64,000 nucleotides of DNA from Bacteroidales bacterium (GCA_004557185.1 SFEP01000001.1:28484-92483); one strand, 5' to 3'. Numbered from the stretch's first letter, positions 16,734 through 25,693 are shown. Program-made: numbers and translations. Notes: a model not told the origin generated them from the letters alone.

Positions 16734-18641
16734 TTATTCAATTTCGCTGAGTTCGAGCCAGCGCATCGACTTTTCATCCAGTTCTTCGCTGAGGGTGGGC
16801 AGTCGTTTGCTCTTCTCCGTGATTTCGTCTACGCCCAACGTGCCCGAGCAGAGTGCGGTTTCCAGTTCCTGTTTTTCCTGCTCCAGTCGCTCTATGTCAG
16901 CTTCGAGTTGCTGCATCTCCTGTTTTTCTTTAAACGTGAGTTTGCGCTTTTTCTCGCCGCCCCACGTGTTCTTGTGCGGCGTAGTGGGGGCTTGCTTGCG
17001 CGTCTGTTCCTTTTCCTCTTGCTCTTCCTTGTCGCGCAGCGACTGCCAGGTGCGATACTCCGAGTAATTGCCGGGGAAGTCCTTCACCTCGCCGTTGCCT
17101 TTGAACACCAGCAGGTGGTCCACCAGCTTGTCCATGAAGTAGCGGTCGTGGCTCACCACAATGACGCAGCCCTTGAAGTCGATGAGATATTCTTCCAGCA
17201 CCTGCAGCGTGGCAATGTCCAAGTCGTTGGTCGGTTCGTCGAGCACGAGGAAGTTTGGGTTCTGCAGCAGCACGGTGCAGAGTTGCAGACGCCGCCTCTC
17301 ACCGCCCGAGAGCTTGTAGATGTAGTCCTGCTGGCGTGCGGGTTCAAAGAGGAAGTGGTTAAGAAACTGCATGGCGGTCATGCGTTTGCCGCCGCCCAAG
17401 TCAATCACCTCGGCATATTTCCGCACAGCATCTATCACCTTGTCGCGTTCGTCAAACTCCAATCCCTCTTGCGAGAAATAGCCGAAACGCACGGTTTCGC
17501 CCACCGAGAAGCGGCCCTGGTCGGGCTTCACCAGTCCCAGCAGCATCTTGATGAAGGTGCTTTTGCCCGTGCCATTGCCGCCCACAATGCCCATCTTCTC
17601 GTAGCGGCTGAATAGGTAGTAAAAGTCCTTCAGAATAATCTTCTCCTCTTTCACGCCGTCCTCGTTGATGTGCGTAAAGGCCTTGCTCACATATTCCGCT
17701 TCGAAAATGCGGCTGCCTATGTATCCGCTCTGCACCTCCAGCCTCGCGGCGCGCTCTTCACGTCGCTGCTTGGCGCGCACTTCCAGTTCAGCAAAGGCAT
17801 CCTTTCGGTATTTTGCCTTGGTGCCGCGTGCGCAGGGCATGCGTCGCATCCAGTCCAGTTCTTTGCGGTAGAGGTTTTGTGCCCTGGCAATCTGTGCATT
17901 CGTGGCATTCACTCGTTCCTCCCGCTTCTCGAGGTAATACTCGTAGTTGCCTTGGTAGGTGTAGAGCGTTTCGTCGTCAAGTTCCAGAATATGGTTACAC
18001 ACGTGGTCCAGAAAGTAGCGGTCGTGCGTTACCATGAGCACCGCTTTCGGTGTGCGTTGCAGGTAACTTTCGAGCCATTCTATCATTCCCAAGTCCAGGT
18101 GGTTCGTAGGCTCGTCCAGAATGAGCAGGTCGGGGTCGGCCATGAGCACGTGTGCCAATGCCACGCGTTTCAGTTGTCCGCCCGAGAGTTCGGCCACGCG
18201 CTTGTTGAATTGTGTGATATGGAGTTTCGACAGAATTTGTTTGGCGCGCAGCTCAAAGTCCCATGCCTGGCGCCTTTCCATTTCGTCCATGAGTTCTGTC
18301 AGGCCTGGGTTGCCCGGTGCCTGCAAGCAGGCTTCATATTGGCTGATAAGCGTGGCCAGTTCGCCCGTGCGGCTGAACACGGCGTCTATCACCGTGCTGT
18401 CGGGGTCGAACTCCGGTGCCTGTTCCAGTATGGCTATGCTGGCGTCGCGTCGTGTCACGATGCTGCCCTCTTCGTAGTCCTCCTTGCCGGCCAAAATGCT
18501 GAGCAGCGTGCTTTTGCCCGTGCCGTTCTGGGCTATCAAGCCCACTTTCTGACCTTCGCCCACGGCGAAGCTGATGTCATTAAAGAGTTCGAGCGAACCG
18601 TATCGTTTGCTTAAATGCTGAATGTCGAGTAGCGGAGTCAT
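16734..18641 (-). CDS. ABC-F ATPase, Uup type
   Basis: 635 residues with two ABC ATPase domains and no membrane helices. NBD1 has Walker A AQNGTGKST (37-45), signature LSGGQ and LILDEPTNHLD. The interdomain linker is basic (KELDWMRRMPCARGTKAKYR). NBD2 has GGNGTGKST, LSGGERRR and LVLDEPTNDLD. A C-terminal coiled coil (about 555-635, rich in E, K, Q and L) is typical of Uup, which binds DNA/ribosomes and affects transposon excision and ribosome assembly. All catalytic motifs are intact, unlike in the second ABC-F at 52176. Confidence 0.92.
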   Translation of the reverse strand: MTPLLDIQHLSKRYGSLELFNDISFAVGEGQKVGLIAQNGTGKSTLLSILAGKEDYEEGSIVTRRDASIAILEQAPEFDPDSTVIDAVFSRTGELATLISQYEACLQAPGNPGLTELMDEMERRQAWDFELRAKQILSKLHITQFNKRVAELSGGQLKRVALAHVLMADPDLLILDEPTNHLDLGMIEWLESYLQRTPKAVLMVTHDRYFLDHVCNHILELDDETLYTYQGNYEYYLEKREERVNATNAQIARAQNLYRKELDWMRRMPCARGTKAKYRKDAFAELEVRAKQRREERAARLEVQSGYIGSRIFEAEYVSKAFTHINEDGVKEEKIILKDFYYLFSRYEKMGIVGGNGTGKSTFIKMLLGLVKPDQGRFSVGETVRFGYFSQEGLEFDERDKVIDAVRKYAEVIDLGGGKRMTAMQFLNHFLFEPARQQDYIYKLSGGERRRLQLCTVLLQNPNFLVLDEPTNDLDIATLQVLEEYLIDFKGCVIVVSHDRYFMDKLVDHLLVFKGNGEVKDFPGNYSEYRTWQSLRDKEEQEEKEQTRKQAPTTPHKNTWGGEKKRKLTFKEKQEMQQLEADIERLEQEKQELETALCSGTLGVDEITEKSKRLPTLSEELDEKSMRWLELSEIE

Positions 18642-18720
18642 GTTTTTGTTTGAGTAAATGCAGCTTGTATCAGCTACGAAACAGGCGAGGCGAAATTACA
18701 AAAAAATACGTGTTGGTTTC

Positions 18721-18749
18721 TTGTTTGCAAAAATTAATGCGTACTTTTG
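18721..18749 (+). promoter_or_regulatory. Promoter of the rho leader
   Basis: TTG (18721-18723), 18 bp, then TACTTTTG (18742-18749). It points toward rho, whose start is 500 bp downstream. Confidence 0.75.
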
Positions 18750-19252
18750 CACATGAATTATAGCGGTAGGCAGCAAGTTTTGTTCGTTCGTTAGGCCGCC
18801 AACGCCCCATTTTTGAGCAAAGGGGCTTTATTCCATTCCACAACAACTCTTTTCCCAACATTCGCAAGCACAAGCCAGGAGCGTTTTCCCGCTTGTCACG
18901 TTGATAGGTCTGTCACACAAGCAGACGTGTCATGTGGCCGCGGAGTTACGGCCTCCCGTCATGCACGCACCTCTGCCACGCGCTGAGGCGGTGCTATGGG
19001 GCAAGCACGCCCCCCTTACGTTCCGTCTGTGCACGCTAACCCACATTGCATCCACATTTAGCCTCCTTATGCCATGCACCTGCCCCAACTGGCAGCCGTA
19101 GTGCGGCAGGAGTGCGGGTGGGCAGCAGGGCTCAACGGTGCATAAGCACCACGGCATACAACTAAACGCCCCCTTTTATATTATAATGTCTCTTTACGCG
19201 CCTGACTGTCGGGTTGACAGTATGCGCCATTCCTTTTGATAGATTGTTCACG
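18750..19252 (+). other. Long untranslated leader upstream of rho
   Basis: About 500 nt between a consensus promoter and the rho start codon. No credible protein is encoded. Several C-rich, G-poor stretches are present, for example CATTCCACAACAACTC near 18834. Such segments could be Rho-loading sites for autoregulation, as known for rho leaders in other bacteria; this is inference. Confidence 0.45.
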
Positions 19253-21211
19253 ATGAATTTGACAAAAGAAGAACTCTTGACCAAGACAGATGAGCAACTG
19301 CGTGACATCGCCGCCTCGTTGCAGGTGGAGCACGTTGCCGACAAACCTACCGATGAATTGGTCTACGATATACTCGATGCACAAGCACGCCTCTCGGCCG
19401 ACCAGCAAGTACAGCAGGCCGTGCCGCGCAAGCGTCAGCGCATTGTGAAGAAGGACTCGGAGCCTATCTTCACCTCGCAGGCGCGCCCCGCCGAAGCCAT
19501 ACACGCCGAACCTGTTGAGGCGGCTATCGAACTGCCCAAGCGCAAGCGCGGCCGGCCATCGAAGGCCGAGCTGATCGCACGCGAGGCTTTGTTGCGAGGT
19601 GACGGGTTGGACGATGCTGCCGTGGCTGCACCCGAAACCAGCGCCGCCCCCGAGCAGGAAACTCCCGCTGTGCACGACGACTTGGACGGACTGCCCGACT
19701 TCGTGAAGGAGCAGATACAGGCACGCGACCACGCAGCCCTTCCCGAGCAGGACGTGGTGCTCGACATGGAGCAGGTGAAGCGTACGCTCGAAAACCGCAT
19801 GGTGCAGACAGAGCATGCACCGGCCAAGCGTGCCTCGAAGGCTACCCTCATGCAGAACCCTAACAACGAGGAGGACTTCATCATAGCCAAGGACATTCCC
19901 GTCATCTACGAAGGTGCCGAGCTCACCGTGCCCCAGACGGTGGCATCAGCGCGCAGCAAGTTCCACCGTTTCCGCGACGACCCCATGATGCAGACAGCCA
20001 CTGCCCCTGCAGCACGCTCAGGGCAGCAGCATGCAGGGCAGCAGCCTGCTGAGCGCGGACAACGTGCAGCAGCACCGACCTTCAACCCGCAAGCCTACCT
20101 GCTCGAAGGGCGCGGCGTGCTCGAGGTGGTGCCCGAGGGCTTCGGCTTCCTCCGTTCGTCGGACTACAACTACATGGCTTCGCCCGACGACATCTACGTG
20201 TCGCCCGCCCAAATACGTCAGTACGGCCTCAAACCCGGCGACGTGGTGCAGGGCAAGGTCAAGATACCTGCCGAGGGCGAAAAGTTCTTTGCACTGGTCG
20301 ATGTGCATCACATCAATGGCCTGCTGCCGCAGCAGGTGCGCGACCGCATAGCCTTCGAGCACCTCGTGCCCTTGTTCCCCGAAGAGAAGTTTACACTCTG
20401 CACGGGCGACAAAAACGACAACCTTTCGTGCCGCGTGGTCGACCTCTTCACCCCCATTGGCAAGGGGCAGCGTGCCCTCATCGTGGCGCAGCCTAAAACG
20501 GGTAAGACCATGCTCATGAAGGACATTGCCAACGCCATTGCCCGCAACCATCCCGACACCTACCTCATGATGCTCCTCATCGATGAGCGCCCAGAAGAAG
20601 TGACCGACATGATGCGCACCGTCAATGCCGAAGTCATCGCCTCCACCTTCGACGAGCCCGCCGCCCGTCACGTCAAGATAGCGGGCATTGTGCTCGACAA
20701 GGCCAAGCGCATGGTGGAGTGCGGACACGATGTGGTCATCTTCCTCGACTCCATCACACGTCTGGCTCGTGCCTACAACACCATCGCTCCAACCTCGGGT
20801 AAGATTCTCTCGGGTGGTGTCGATGCCAACGCCCTGCAAAAGCCCAAGCGCTTCTTTGGTGCGGCGCGTAACATTGAGGGCGGCGGCTCGCTCACCATCA
20901 TTGCCACGGCTCTCATTGATACAGGTTCGAAAATGGATGAAGTCATTTTCGAGGAGTTCAAGGGTACGGGCAACATGGAGCTCCAACTCGACCGTTCGCT
21001 GGCCAACAAGCGCATCTTCCCCGCGGTCAACATCATTGCCTCGTCCACCCGCCGCGACGACCTGCTGCAGGCTTCGAGTGTCGTGAGCAAGATGCAGGTG
21101 CTCCGCAACATCATTTCGGACATGACTTCCATCGAGGCCATGACGGAGTTGCGCAAGCGCATGGAGAACTCACTCAACAACGAGGAGTTCCTCACTTCGC
21201 TGAGCGACTGA
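19253..21211 (+). CDS. rho: Transcription termination factor Rho with long N-terminal insertion
   Basis: 652 residues from MNLTKEELLTKTDEQL, which aligns with the Rho N-terminal domain; the ATG 39 bp upstream adds an unconserved stretch. In order: Rho N-domain (1-48), a long low-complexity charged/Ala-Pro region (about 50-280) carrying an AT-hook-like KRKRGRPSK (96-104), the RNA-binding cold-shock domain (GVLEVVPEGFGFLRS onward), and the hexameric ATPase with Walker A VAQPKTGKT, LIDERPEEVTDM and VIFLDSITRLARAYN. E. coli Rho is 419 residues, so the insertion accounts for over 200. It is probably transcribed alone, with a terminator behind. Confidence 0.97.
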   Translation: MNLTKEELLTKTDEQLRDIAASLQVEHVADKPTDELVYDILDAQARLSADQQVQQAVPRKRQRIVKKDSEPIFTSQARPAEAIHAEPVEAAIELPKRKRGRPSKAELIAREALLRGDGLDDAAVAAPETSAAPEQETPAVHDDLDGLPDFVKEQIQARDHAALPEQDVVLDMEQVKRTLENRMVQTEHAPAKRASKATLMQNPNNEEDFIIAKDIPVIYEGAELTVPQTVASARSKFHRFRDDPMMQTATAPAARSGQQHAGQQPAERGQRAAAPTFNPQAYLLEGRGVLEVVPEGFGFLRSSDYNYMASPDDIYVSPAQIRQYGLKPGDVVQGKVKIPAEGEKFFALVDVHHINGLLPQQVRDRIAFEHLVPLFPEEKFTLCTGDKNDNLSCRVVDLFTPIGKGQRALIVAQPKTGKTMLMKDIANAIARNHPDTYLMMLLIDERPEEVTDMMRTVNAEVIASTFDEPAARHVKIAGIVLDKAKRMVECGHDVVIFLDSITRLARAYNTIAPTSGKILSGGVDANALQKPKRFFGAARNIEGGGSLTIIATALIDTGSKMDEVIFEEFKGTGNMELQLDRSLANKRIFPAVNIIASSTRRDDLLQASSVVSKMQVLRNIISDMTSIEAMTELRKRMENSLNNEEFLTSLSD

Positions 21212-21240
21212 CGCTTGTCCCCGCATGGGTTCAAAATTTG

Positions 21241-21280
21241 CCACCCTCTTTCCGCATCCAGCGTGAAAGAGGGTGGTTTG
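21241..21280 (+). terminator. rho terminator
   Basis: CCACCCTCTTTC (21241-21252) pairs with GAAAGAGGGTGG (21265-21276), followed by TTTGCGTT. Confidence 0.85.
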
Positions 21281-21427
21281 CGTTGGAGCGCGCCCGCTTT
21301 CATCCTATCCTGGGCGAAATGGGAAGATACATGCAGGAGCGAAATCTGTGGATGCAACAGGTGTGAAATAGAAGCGGTAAGGCCGTTTCTTCAAGGCTTG
21401 TAGCCGTCACGAGATGTCACCCTGTGC

Positions 21428-21515
21428 GTTGTCCACGGCCGTGTGCAACGTTGTCCACGGTCGTGTGCAACGTTGTCCATGGCCGTGTGCAACGTCATCC
21501 TCGGCCGAGGACAAC
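21428..21515 (+). repeat. Repeat array A2: four 22-bp family A units
   Basis: Units 1-3 follow the consensus (left half GTTGTCCACGG or GTTGTCCATGG, right half CCGTGTGCAAC, with one TCG for CCG). Unit 4 is divergent (GTCATCCTCGG + CCGAGGACAAC). The array is flanked by CGAGATGTCACCCTGT (21410-21425) and its imperfect inverse (21518-21533). Confidence 0.9.
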
Positions 21516-21664
21516 AAACAGGGCGGCGTCTCGTCATGCCTTCCGCTGTTCAGCGCATACCAATCCGTGAATGCGTGGATCCGTGCAGCGGCCAATGTTC
21601 CCCATTGCTCCGTATGCAGTGGCGTGCCGCGTACGGCTACGGCCTGAGGCCTGCCACCACATCT

Positions 21665-21717
21665 ACACACTGCGGGCTCCGCTTTACCCAGAAAGGGCGG
21701 CGGAGCCCGCAGTGTGT
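21665..21717 (-). terminator. 17-bp perfect hairpin, likely terminator of the membrane protein gene
   Basis: ACACACTGCGGGCTCCG (21665-21681) and CGGAGCCCGCAGTGTGT (21701-21717) form an uninterrupted 17-bp stem. It lies 50 bp past the stop of the minus-strand gene at 21768, without a clear T-run. Confidence 0.5.
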
Positions 21718-21767
21718 CATGCTGTAGCGTGGCCGTGGCAGGATGATGCCCCGGGAGGGTGGGGGCA

Positions 21768-22136
21768 CTATGCAGTGGCAAACAAATAGCGCACGTAAAG
21801 AGCGAAGAGGCAGAACAGTGTGCCGACGAAAGAGAGTACACTTGCCTGTTGGATAAGTCCGCGGAGGCAGTAGCAGAAGCAAAGAATCAGCAACGGCCAT
21901 CCTGCATAAGGGATGCCGCCAAACAGGCAGGATGCCAGCATGCAGTAGGCAAAGGATAATTCTCGTTGCTTTTTTGCCTTGCGCTCGGCACGTTCCTTTT
22001 CTATCTTTTCAGTGAATTGCCTGCAAACTGCTTCTTGTTGGGTTCGCATGATTCGCTGGCGCTCCTCTTCCATTTTTTGCCTTTCTTCAATTCTTATCCT
22101 TTCTTCCTGCCTGATGCGTTCTTCGTCTATTTCCAT
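21768..22136 (-). CDS. Membrane protein with charged coiled-coil N-terminus, function unknown
   Basis: 122 residues. Residues 1-60 are extremely rich in E, R, K and Q (MEIDEERIRQEERIRIEERQ onward) and should form a coiled coil. Residues about 61-120 form two or three hydrophobic helices (AYCMLASCLFGGIPYAGWPL, then LILCFCYCLRGL and SVLSFVGTLFCLFALYVRYL). No enzyme motif or signal peptide. It stands alone between the rho region and yggS. I do not recognise the family. Confidence 0.7.
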   Translation of the reverse strand: MEIDEERIRQEERIRIEERQKMEEERQRIMRTQQEAVCRQFTEKIEKERAERKAKKQRELSFAYCMLASCLFGGIPYAGWPLLILCFCYCLRGLIQQASVLSFVGTLFCLFALYVRYLFATA

Positions 22137-22223
22137 AGTCTATGTTTTTCATTGAGGGGTGGGGCAGGGGCTGTGCGGTGTGTTGCCCCGCTCTGGTCGT
22201 ATCCTATGGCTCTTGTGTGCGGC

Positions 22224-22883
22224 TCAGTATTCTCTTTCTCCGAAAATGGCAGTGCCGATGCGCACCAGGGTAGCCCCTTCGTCCATGGCTATGTGGTAGT
22301 CGTGCGACATGCCCCACGAGCGGTGCTTGAAGGCGTCGTCGTGGGCAAAGTACTTCTGTTTGTACTCCTGCCACAGCGTGAGGGCTGTGTGGAACTCGCG
22401 CCGCACCTGCGCCTCGTCGTCGGTTTGTGTGGCCATGCACATCAGTCCGGCTATCTGCACATGCTTCAGTTCGCGCCACGCGCCGCGCTCCAGCATTTCG
22501 CTGCAAGCCTCGGGCGTGAAGCCGTATTTGGTTTCCTCTTCAGCCAGGTGCAGTTCGAGCAAACAGGGAATGACCCTTTGGTATTTTGCTCCTTGCTTCT
22601 CAATTTCGGACAGCAGCCGTTCGCTGTCGACGGCGTGAATGAGTGAGATGTAGGGAGCAATGTATTTCACCTTGTTAGGTTGCAGATGCCCTATAAAGTG
22701 CCACTCAATGTCGGCGGGCAGTGCCTCGTGCTTGGCCTGGAGTTCCTGCACGCGGCTCTCGCCAAAGATGCGTTGCCCCTGGTGGTAAGCCTCCTCAATG
22801 AGCGGTGCAGGGTGAAACTTCGACACCGCCACCAAGGCTACGCCCGGCCGCATCTGTTCCTTTACAGCTTGTAGATTGACCAT
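22224..22883 (-). CDS. PLP homeostasis protein, YggS family
   Basis: 219 residues from MVNLQAVKEQM; an upstream in-frame ATG 120 bp away would run through the intergenic gap and is rejected. It is a single-domain alanine-racemase-like TIM barrel that binds pyridoxal phosphate through K22 (VAVSKFHP). FGESRVQE, WHFIGHLQPNK, GLMCMAT and SWGMSHDYHIAMDEG are family motifs. It balances free PLP and amino-acid pools. Downstream of the DUF4494 gene by 43 bp. Confidence 0.95.
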   Translation of the reverse strand: MVNLQAVKEQMRPGVALVAVSKFHPAPLIEEAYHQGQRIFGESRVQELQAKHEALPADIEWHFIGHLQPNKVKYIAPYISLIHAVDSERLLSEIEKQGAKYQRVIPCLLELHLAEEETKYGFTPEACSEMLERGAWRELKHVQIAGLMCMATQTDDEAQVRREFHTALTLWQEYKQKYFAHDDAFKHRSWGMSHDYHIAMDEGATLVRIGTAIFGEREY

Positions 22884-22926
22884 AGCAAGTTCGGTTTCTT
22901 GTGTCAAAATAAGGGGGGCGTCAGGC

Positions 22927-23388
22927 TTACTCCTTGTCTTCAGCGGGCGCAGCCTGGCGGTAGTGGTACACGTCCATGATGGCGGTTTCGGCCATCGAGG
23001 CAATGGTGTAGTCCATCATGCTGCCCTTCATACCCTCGTCAAGCCGCTTCACGGCATCGCGCAGGTCGCTGGCCTGCACCAGCATCTGCTGTGAGGACTT
23101 GCGCTCTTTGCCCGTTTTCTCGTCGAGCGTGATGAAGACGAGTTTGGCCTTGAAGAAGCGGTCGGCGCTCTCATCGTCGCTCTCGAAGATTTCGGCGAAG
23201 CGGGCGCGCTTGATGTCGCTCACCTCGAAAGCGCCCGTCATGAAGGGCGTAATCTCCTCGATAATGCGGCGCTCGGCCTCGGTAAAGCTCAGGGCGTCCA
23301 CCAGGTAGGGCTCGGCCACTTTCTTCACCAGACCGTTCTCCATGGTCTTTTCATATTTTACCTTACACTCGAACCATTCGTTCATCAT
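22927..23388 (-). CDS. DUF4494 family protein
   Basis: 153 residues beginning MMNEWFECKVKYEKTMENG, the pattern I associate with DUF4494, a family of Bacteroidetes. No signal peptide or membrane helix, mixed alpha/beta character, charged C-terminus. Function unknown. It heads a short unit with yggS and has a consensus promoter 50 bp upstream. M1 or M2 may start it. Confidence 0.8.
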   Translation of the reverse strand: MMNEWFECKVKYEKTMENGLVKKVAEPYLVDALSFTEAERRIIEEITPFMTGAFEVSDIKRARFAEIFESDDESADRFFKAKLVFITLDEKTGKERKSSQQMLVQASDLRDAVKRLDEGMKGSMMDYTIASMAETAIMDVYHYRQAAPAEDKE

Positions 23389-23436
23389 ATTGCTTGTAGA
23401 TTTTAGTAGTACGTTGAAATGTTAGTTTGTGGCGTG

Positions 23437-23467
23437 CAAAGGTACGCCAAACATTCGAGTAGCCAAA
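23437..23467 (-). promoter_or_regulatory. DUF4494-yggS promoter
   Basis: On the minus strand, TACCTTTG (23437-23444) and TTTG (23464-23467) are 19 bp apart. Confidence 0.75.
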
Positions 23468-23505
23468 CCTTGCCGCCCGTTTTGCGTGGTAGGCGTGTAG
23501 TGTAG

Positions 23506-24309
23506 TCAGTGCCTGCCACACGTCACGGTTACGCGGCCCTTGCTGTGGGTGAAGGGGCCGTAGTCGATGGCGCGGGTGGGGCAGCCGTGCAGGCAGGCCA
23601 GGCATTGCGTGCAGTGCCCCTGCCACGTGGGTAGGCCGTCGGCTGAGGCGAGGCTGATGTTGCGCACGGGGCAAAGGCGGGCACAGCGTCCGCAGTGCGT
23701 GCAGCGTGCAGCGTCGGTGCGAAAGTGGCGGTCGCTCATGAGGCAGCGCTCAAAGAGGGGGCGCAGCACGTACGTTTTGGTCCATGCCCACGCTCCGCGC
23801 AATTCCTCGCTGGCCGCGGCGGGTGCGTGTTGCCTGATGCTGCGGGCTATGTGCGCCATGCGGTTGCTGAAGGCAGCGTCCTTGCGTGCCTCGGTGGCGG
23901 CATCGTCGGTGTTGAAGCCTGGCAGGCATACGTAGGTGTTGCGCATCTGCACAGCATAGCAAGCGTGGAGCTGCAAGCCCTGTGCTTGCAAGGCACGCCG
24001 CAGCAGTTGGTCGGTGCGCCCAGTATCGTCGCCGCAGGTCATTACGGCATAGATGTAATGCGTTATGGTGCGGTCCTTGTCCATTTCCTTCTTCCACATG
24101 GCCGCGTGTCGCTGCACGGCTTGCAGCACCACCTGTGGCGGCCCCCAGGCATGAATGGGGAACACCAGTCCCAGCACGGCGTGGCGTGCGGCCCGCTCGA
24201 AGTGAGGGCTATGCTCCTGCGGCATGGGGCAGCACACGTCGCTCGTGAGGTCGGCCAGTGCCTTGGCAGCCTGCCAGGAGTTGCCTGTGCCAGTGAAGTA
24301 GTAAATCAT
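23506..24309 (-). CDS. EFR1-type flavodoxin/ferredoxin fusion
   Basis: 267 residues. The N-terminal part is flavodoxin-like (YYFTGTGNSWQAAKAL, FMN loop TGTGNS at 6-11). The C-terminal part has two 4Fe-4S motifs, CTHCGRCARLCP and CTQCLACLHGCP. This is the EFR1 arrangement found in anaerobes; members are electron carriers with unassigned partners. Its start codon overlaps the end of ispE by 4 bp (ATGA), so it is translated behind ispE, perhaps as an electron donor to a low-potential enzyme. No partner can be named from this locus. Confidence 0.88.
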   Translation of the reverse strand: MIYYFTGTGNSWQAAKALADLTSDVCCPMPQEHSPHFERAARHAVLGLVFPIHAWGPPQVVLQAVQRHAAMWKKEMDKDRTITHYIYAVMTCGDDTGRTDQLLRRALQAQGLQLHACYAVQMRNTYVCLPGFNTDDAATEARKDAAFSNRMAHIARSIRQHAPAAASEELRGAWAWTKTYVLRPLFERCLMSDRHFRTDAARCTHCGRCARLCPVRNISLASADGLPTWQGHCTQCLACLHGCPTRAIDYGPFTHSKGRVTVTCGRH

Positions 24310-25133
24310 ACGACGAGGTGTTCAGTCCATACAAAATGCTCCTTAAACACTTTACGCGCCTCGGGCACGGGTCGACTGAAGAGGCCAAAGAGGGTGCTGC
24401 CGCTACCGCTCATGGCGGCGTAGTCGGCACCCATGTCGTAGAGCGTCTGCTTGACGGCCGCCAGTTCGGGATGGGCTGCAAACACCGACGGCTCGAAGTC
24501 GTTCACCACGCGGTCGCGCCATTCCGTCACGGGGCGGCGCAGGGCTTTGAGCAGGTCGTGCTCAGGCTCCTTGGGGGTAACGCCGGCGTAGGCTTCGCGG
24601 GTTGACACGAACACGTTGGGCTTTACCAGCACGATGTACATGCCTTTCAGCGAGAGGGGGATGGGCGTGAGTTCGTCGCCGATACCCGTGGCGTAGGCAG
24701 GCACGTTCTGCACGAAGAAGGCGCAGTCGGCTCCCAAGCCTGCCAGCCGCCGTTCCATTTCGTAGTCGCTCAGGCCGAGTTCAAACACCTCGTTCAGTCC
24801 TTTCATCATGAAGGCTGCATCGCTGCTGCCTCCGCCCAATCCTGCTCCGAGGGGGATGTGCTTGTAGAGGTAGATGTCGAGCGCGGGCAGGTCGAACTCT
24901 TCCTTGAGTTGCCTATACACCTTTATAATGAGGTTGTCGTCGGGGTTGCCCTCAATTGTCTGCCCCGCCAACTGCAGGGCGTAGGGCGCATCGCTGTTTC
25001 GGAGTTCGCGCACTTCCAGGTTGTCGCGCAGCGGGATGGGGTAGAACACTGTCTGCAGGTCGTGGTAGCCGTCGGGACGTTTGCGTACCACCTGCAGCCC
25101 AAGGTTTATTTTACAGTTAGGGAGTAGAAGCAT
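24306..25133 (-). CDS. ispE: 4-diphosphocytidyl-2-C-methyl-D-erythritol kinase IspE
   Basis: 275 residues, a GHMP kinase of the MEP pathway. CKINLGLQVVRKRPDGYHDL is the IspE N-terminal signature, PLGAGLGGGSSDAAF the ATP loop, and GSGSTLFGLF the third GHMP motif. It phosphorylates CDP-methylerythritol. With ispH and the polyprenyl synthase it makes three isoprenoid genes in this window, each in a different transcription unit. A TACCTTTG box on the minus strand at 25162-25169 lies just upstream. Confidence 0.96.
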   Translation of the reverse strand: MLLLPNCKINLGLQVVRKRPDGYHDLQTVFYPIPLRDNLEVRELRNSDAPYALQLAGQTIEGNPDDNLIIKVYRQLKEEFDLPALDIYLYKHIPLGAGLGGGSSDAAFMMKGLNEVFELGLSDYEMERRLAGLGADCAFFVQNVPAYATGIGDELTPIPLSLKGMYIVLVKPNVFVSTREAYAGVTPKEPEHDLLKALRRPVTEWRDRVVNDFEPSVFAAHPELAAVKQTLYDMGADYAAMSGSGSTLFGLFSRPVPEARKVFKEHFVWTEHLVV

Positions 25134-25161
25134 AAGGGTTTCGATTTAAGTAGTTACGCAG

Positions 25162-25169
25162 CAAAGGTA
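25162..25169 (-). promoter_or_regulatory. Possible -7 box of ispE-EFR1
   Basis: TACCTTTG on the minus strand, 29 bp before the ispE start. No clear TTG at -33. Confidence 0.5.
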
Positions 25170-25364
25170 GTGATAACTTTCCGTTTGGTAGAAAGATGCT
25201 TTTACCTGATAGCGGCCGGATTCCGCCGCAACCTCTGCATTTGCGCCATCTGTTCCTTATTATTGGGGATAAACAAAGGATTGCGCCCCACGACTGTGAT
25301 AGGAACGAGCGGAAAATGCATAACTTCGCACACAGTACGCAACCCAAGTTATCTATCCTATCGT

Positions 25365-25583
25365 ATGGCCACACGTAACGAACAGAAATGGCAGGCTAAC
25401 TTTAATAAGCTCAAGGCTTACATTGAGGAGCACGGACAGCTGCCCGATAAGAAGAAAGAGCCCGACCGCAACTTGCTGAATTGGTGGAAGTATAACAAAC
25501 GCCTCATCAAACAAGGGAAGATGGACGCCGAACGCTACGTGAAGCTCATGATGCTTAGTAACATGCGCGTCCGCCACCTGTAA
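25365..25583 (+). CDS. Small helicase-associated (HA) domain protein
   Basis: 72 residues from MATRNEQKW. The sequence KWQANFNKLKAYIEEHGQLP followed by NLLNWWKYNKRLIKQGKM is one helicase-associated domain, a trihelical module otherwise found in tandem at the C-terminus of DEAD/H helicases. Stand-alone copies are common in Bacteroidales; their role is unknown, nucleic-acid binding being likely. A longer in-frame start (25170) gives 65 unconserved residues and is rejected. The gene is isolated, divergent from ispE, and ends at a shared hairpin. Confidence 0.85.
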   Translation: MATRNEQKWQANFNKLKAYIEEHGQLPDKKKEPDRNLLNWWKYNKRLIKQGKMDAERYVKLMMLSNMRVRHL

Positions 25584-25615
25584 GCGGTGCCGCCAACGGC
25601 CTGCCCCCTCACAAT

Positions 25616-25665
25616 GCAAGAACCCCAACCAGGAAGTTCACGCTTCCACGGTTTGGGGTTCTTGC
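25616..25665. terminator. Hairpin between convergent genes
   Basis: GCAAGAACCCCAACC (25616-25630) pairs with GGTTTGGGGTTCTTGC (25650-25665), with one bulged base, followed on the plus strand by TTGTATATATATATA. Confidence 0.7.
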
Positions 25666-25693
25666 TTGTATATATATATAATACAGGAGTGGG

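Noticed and set aside
18901..19157. Small frames in the rho leader (both strands)
   Set aside because: Short, overlapping each other, no ribosome-binding context or conserved motif.
20018..20986. 322-residue open frame opposite rho
   Set aside because: Antisense shadow.
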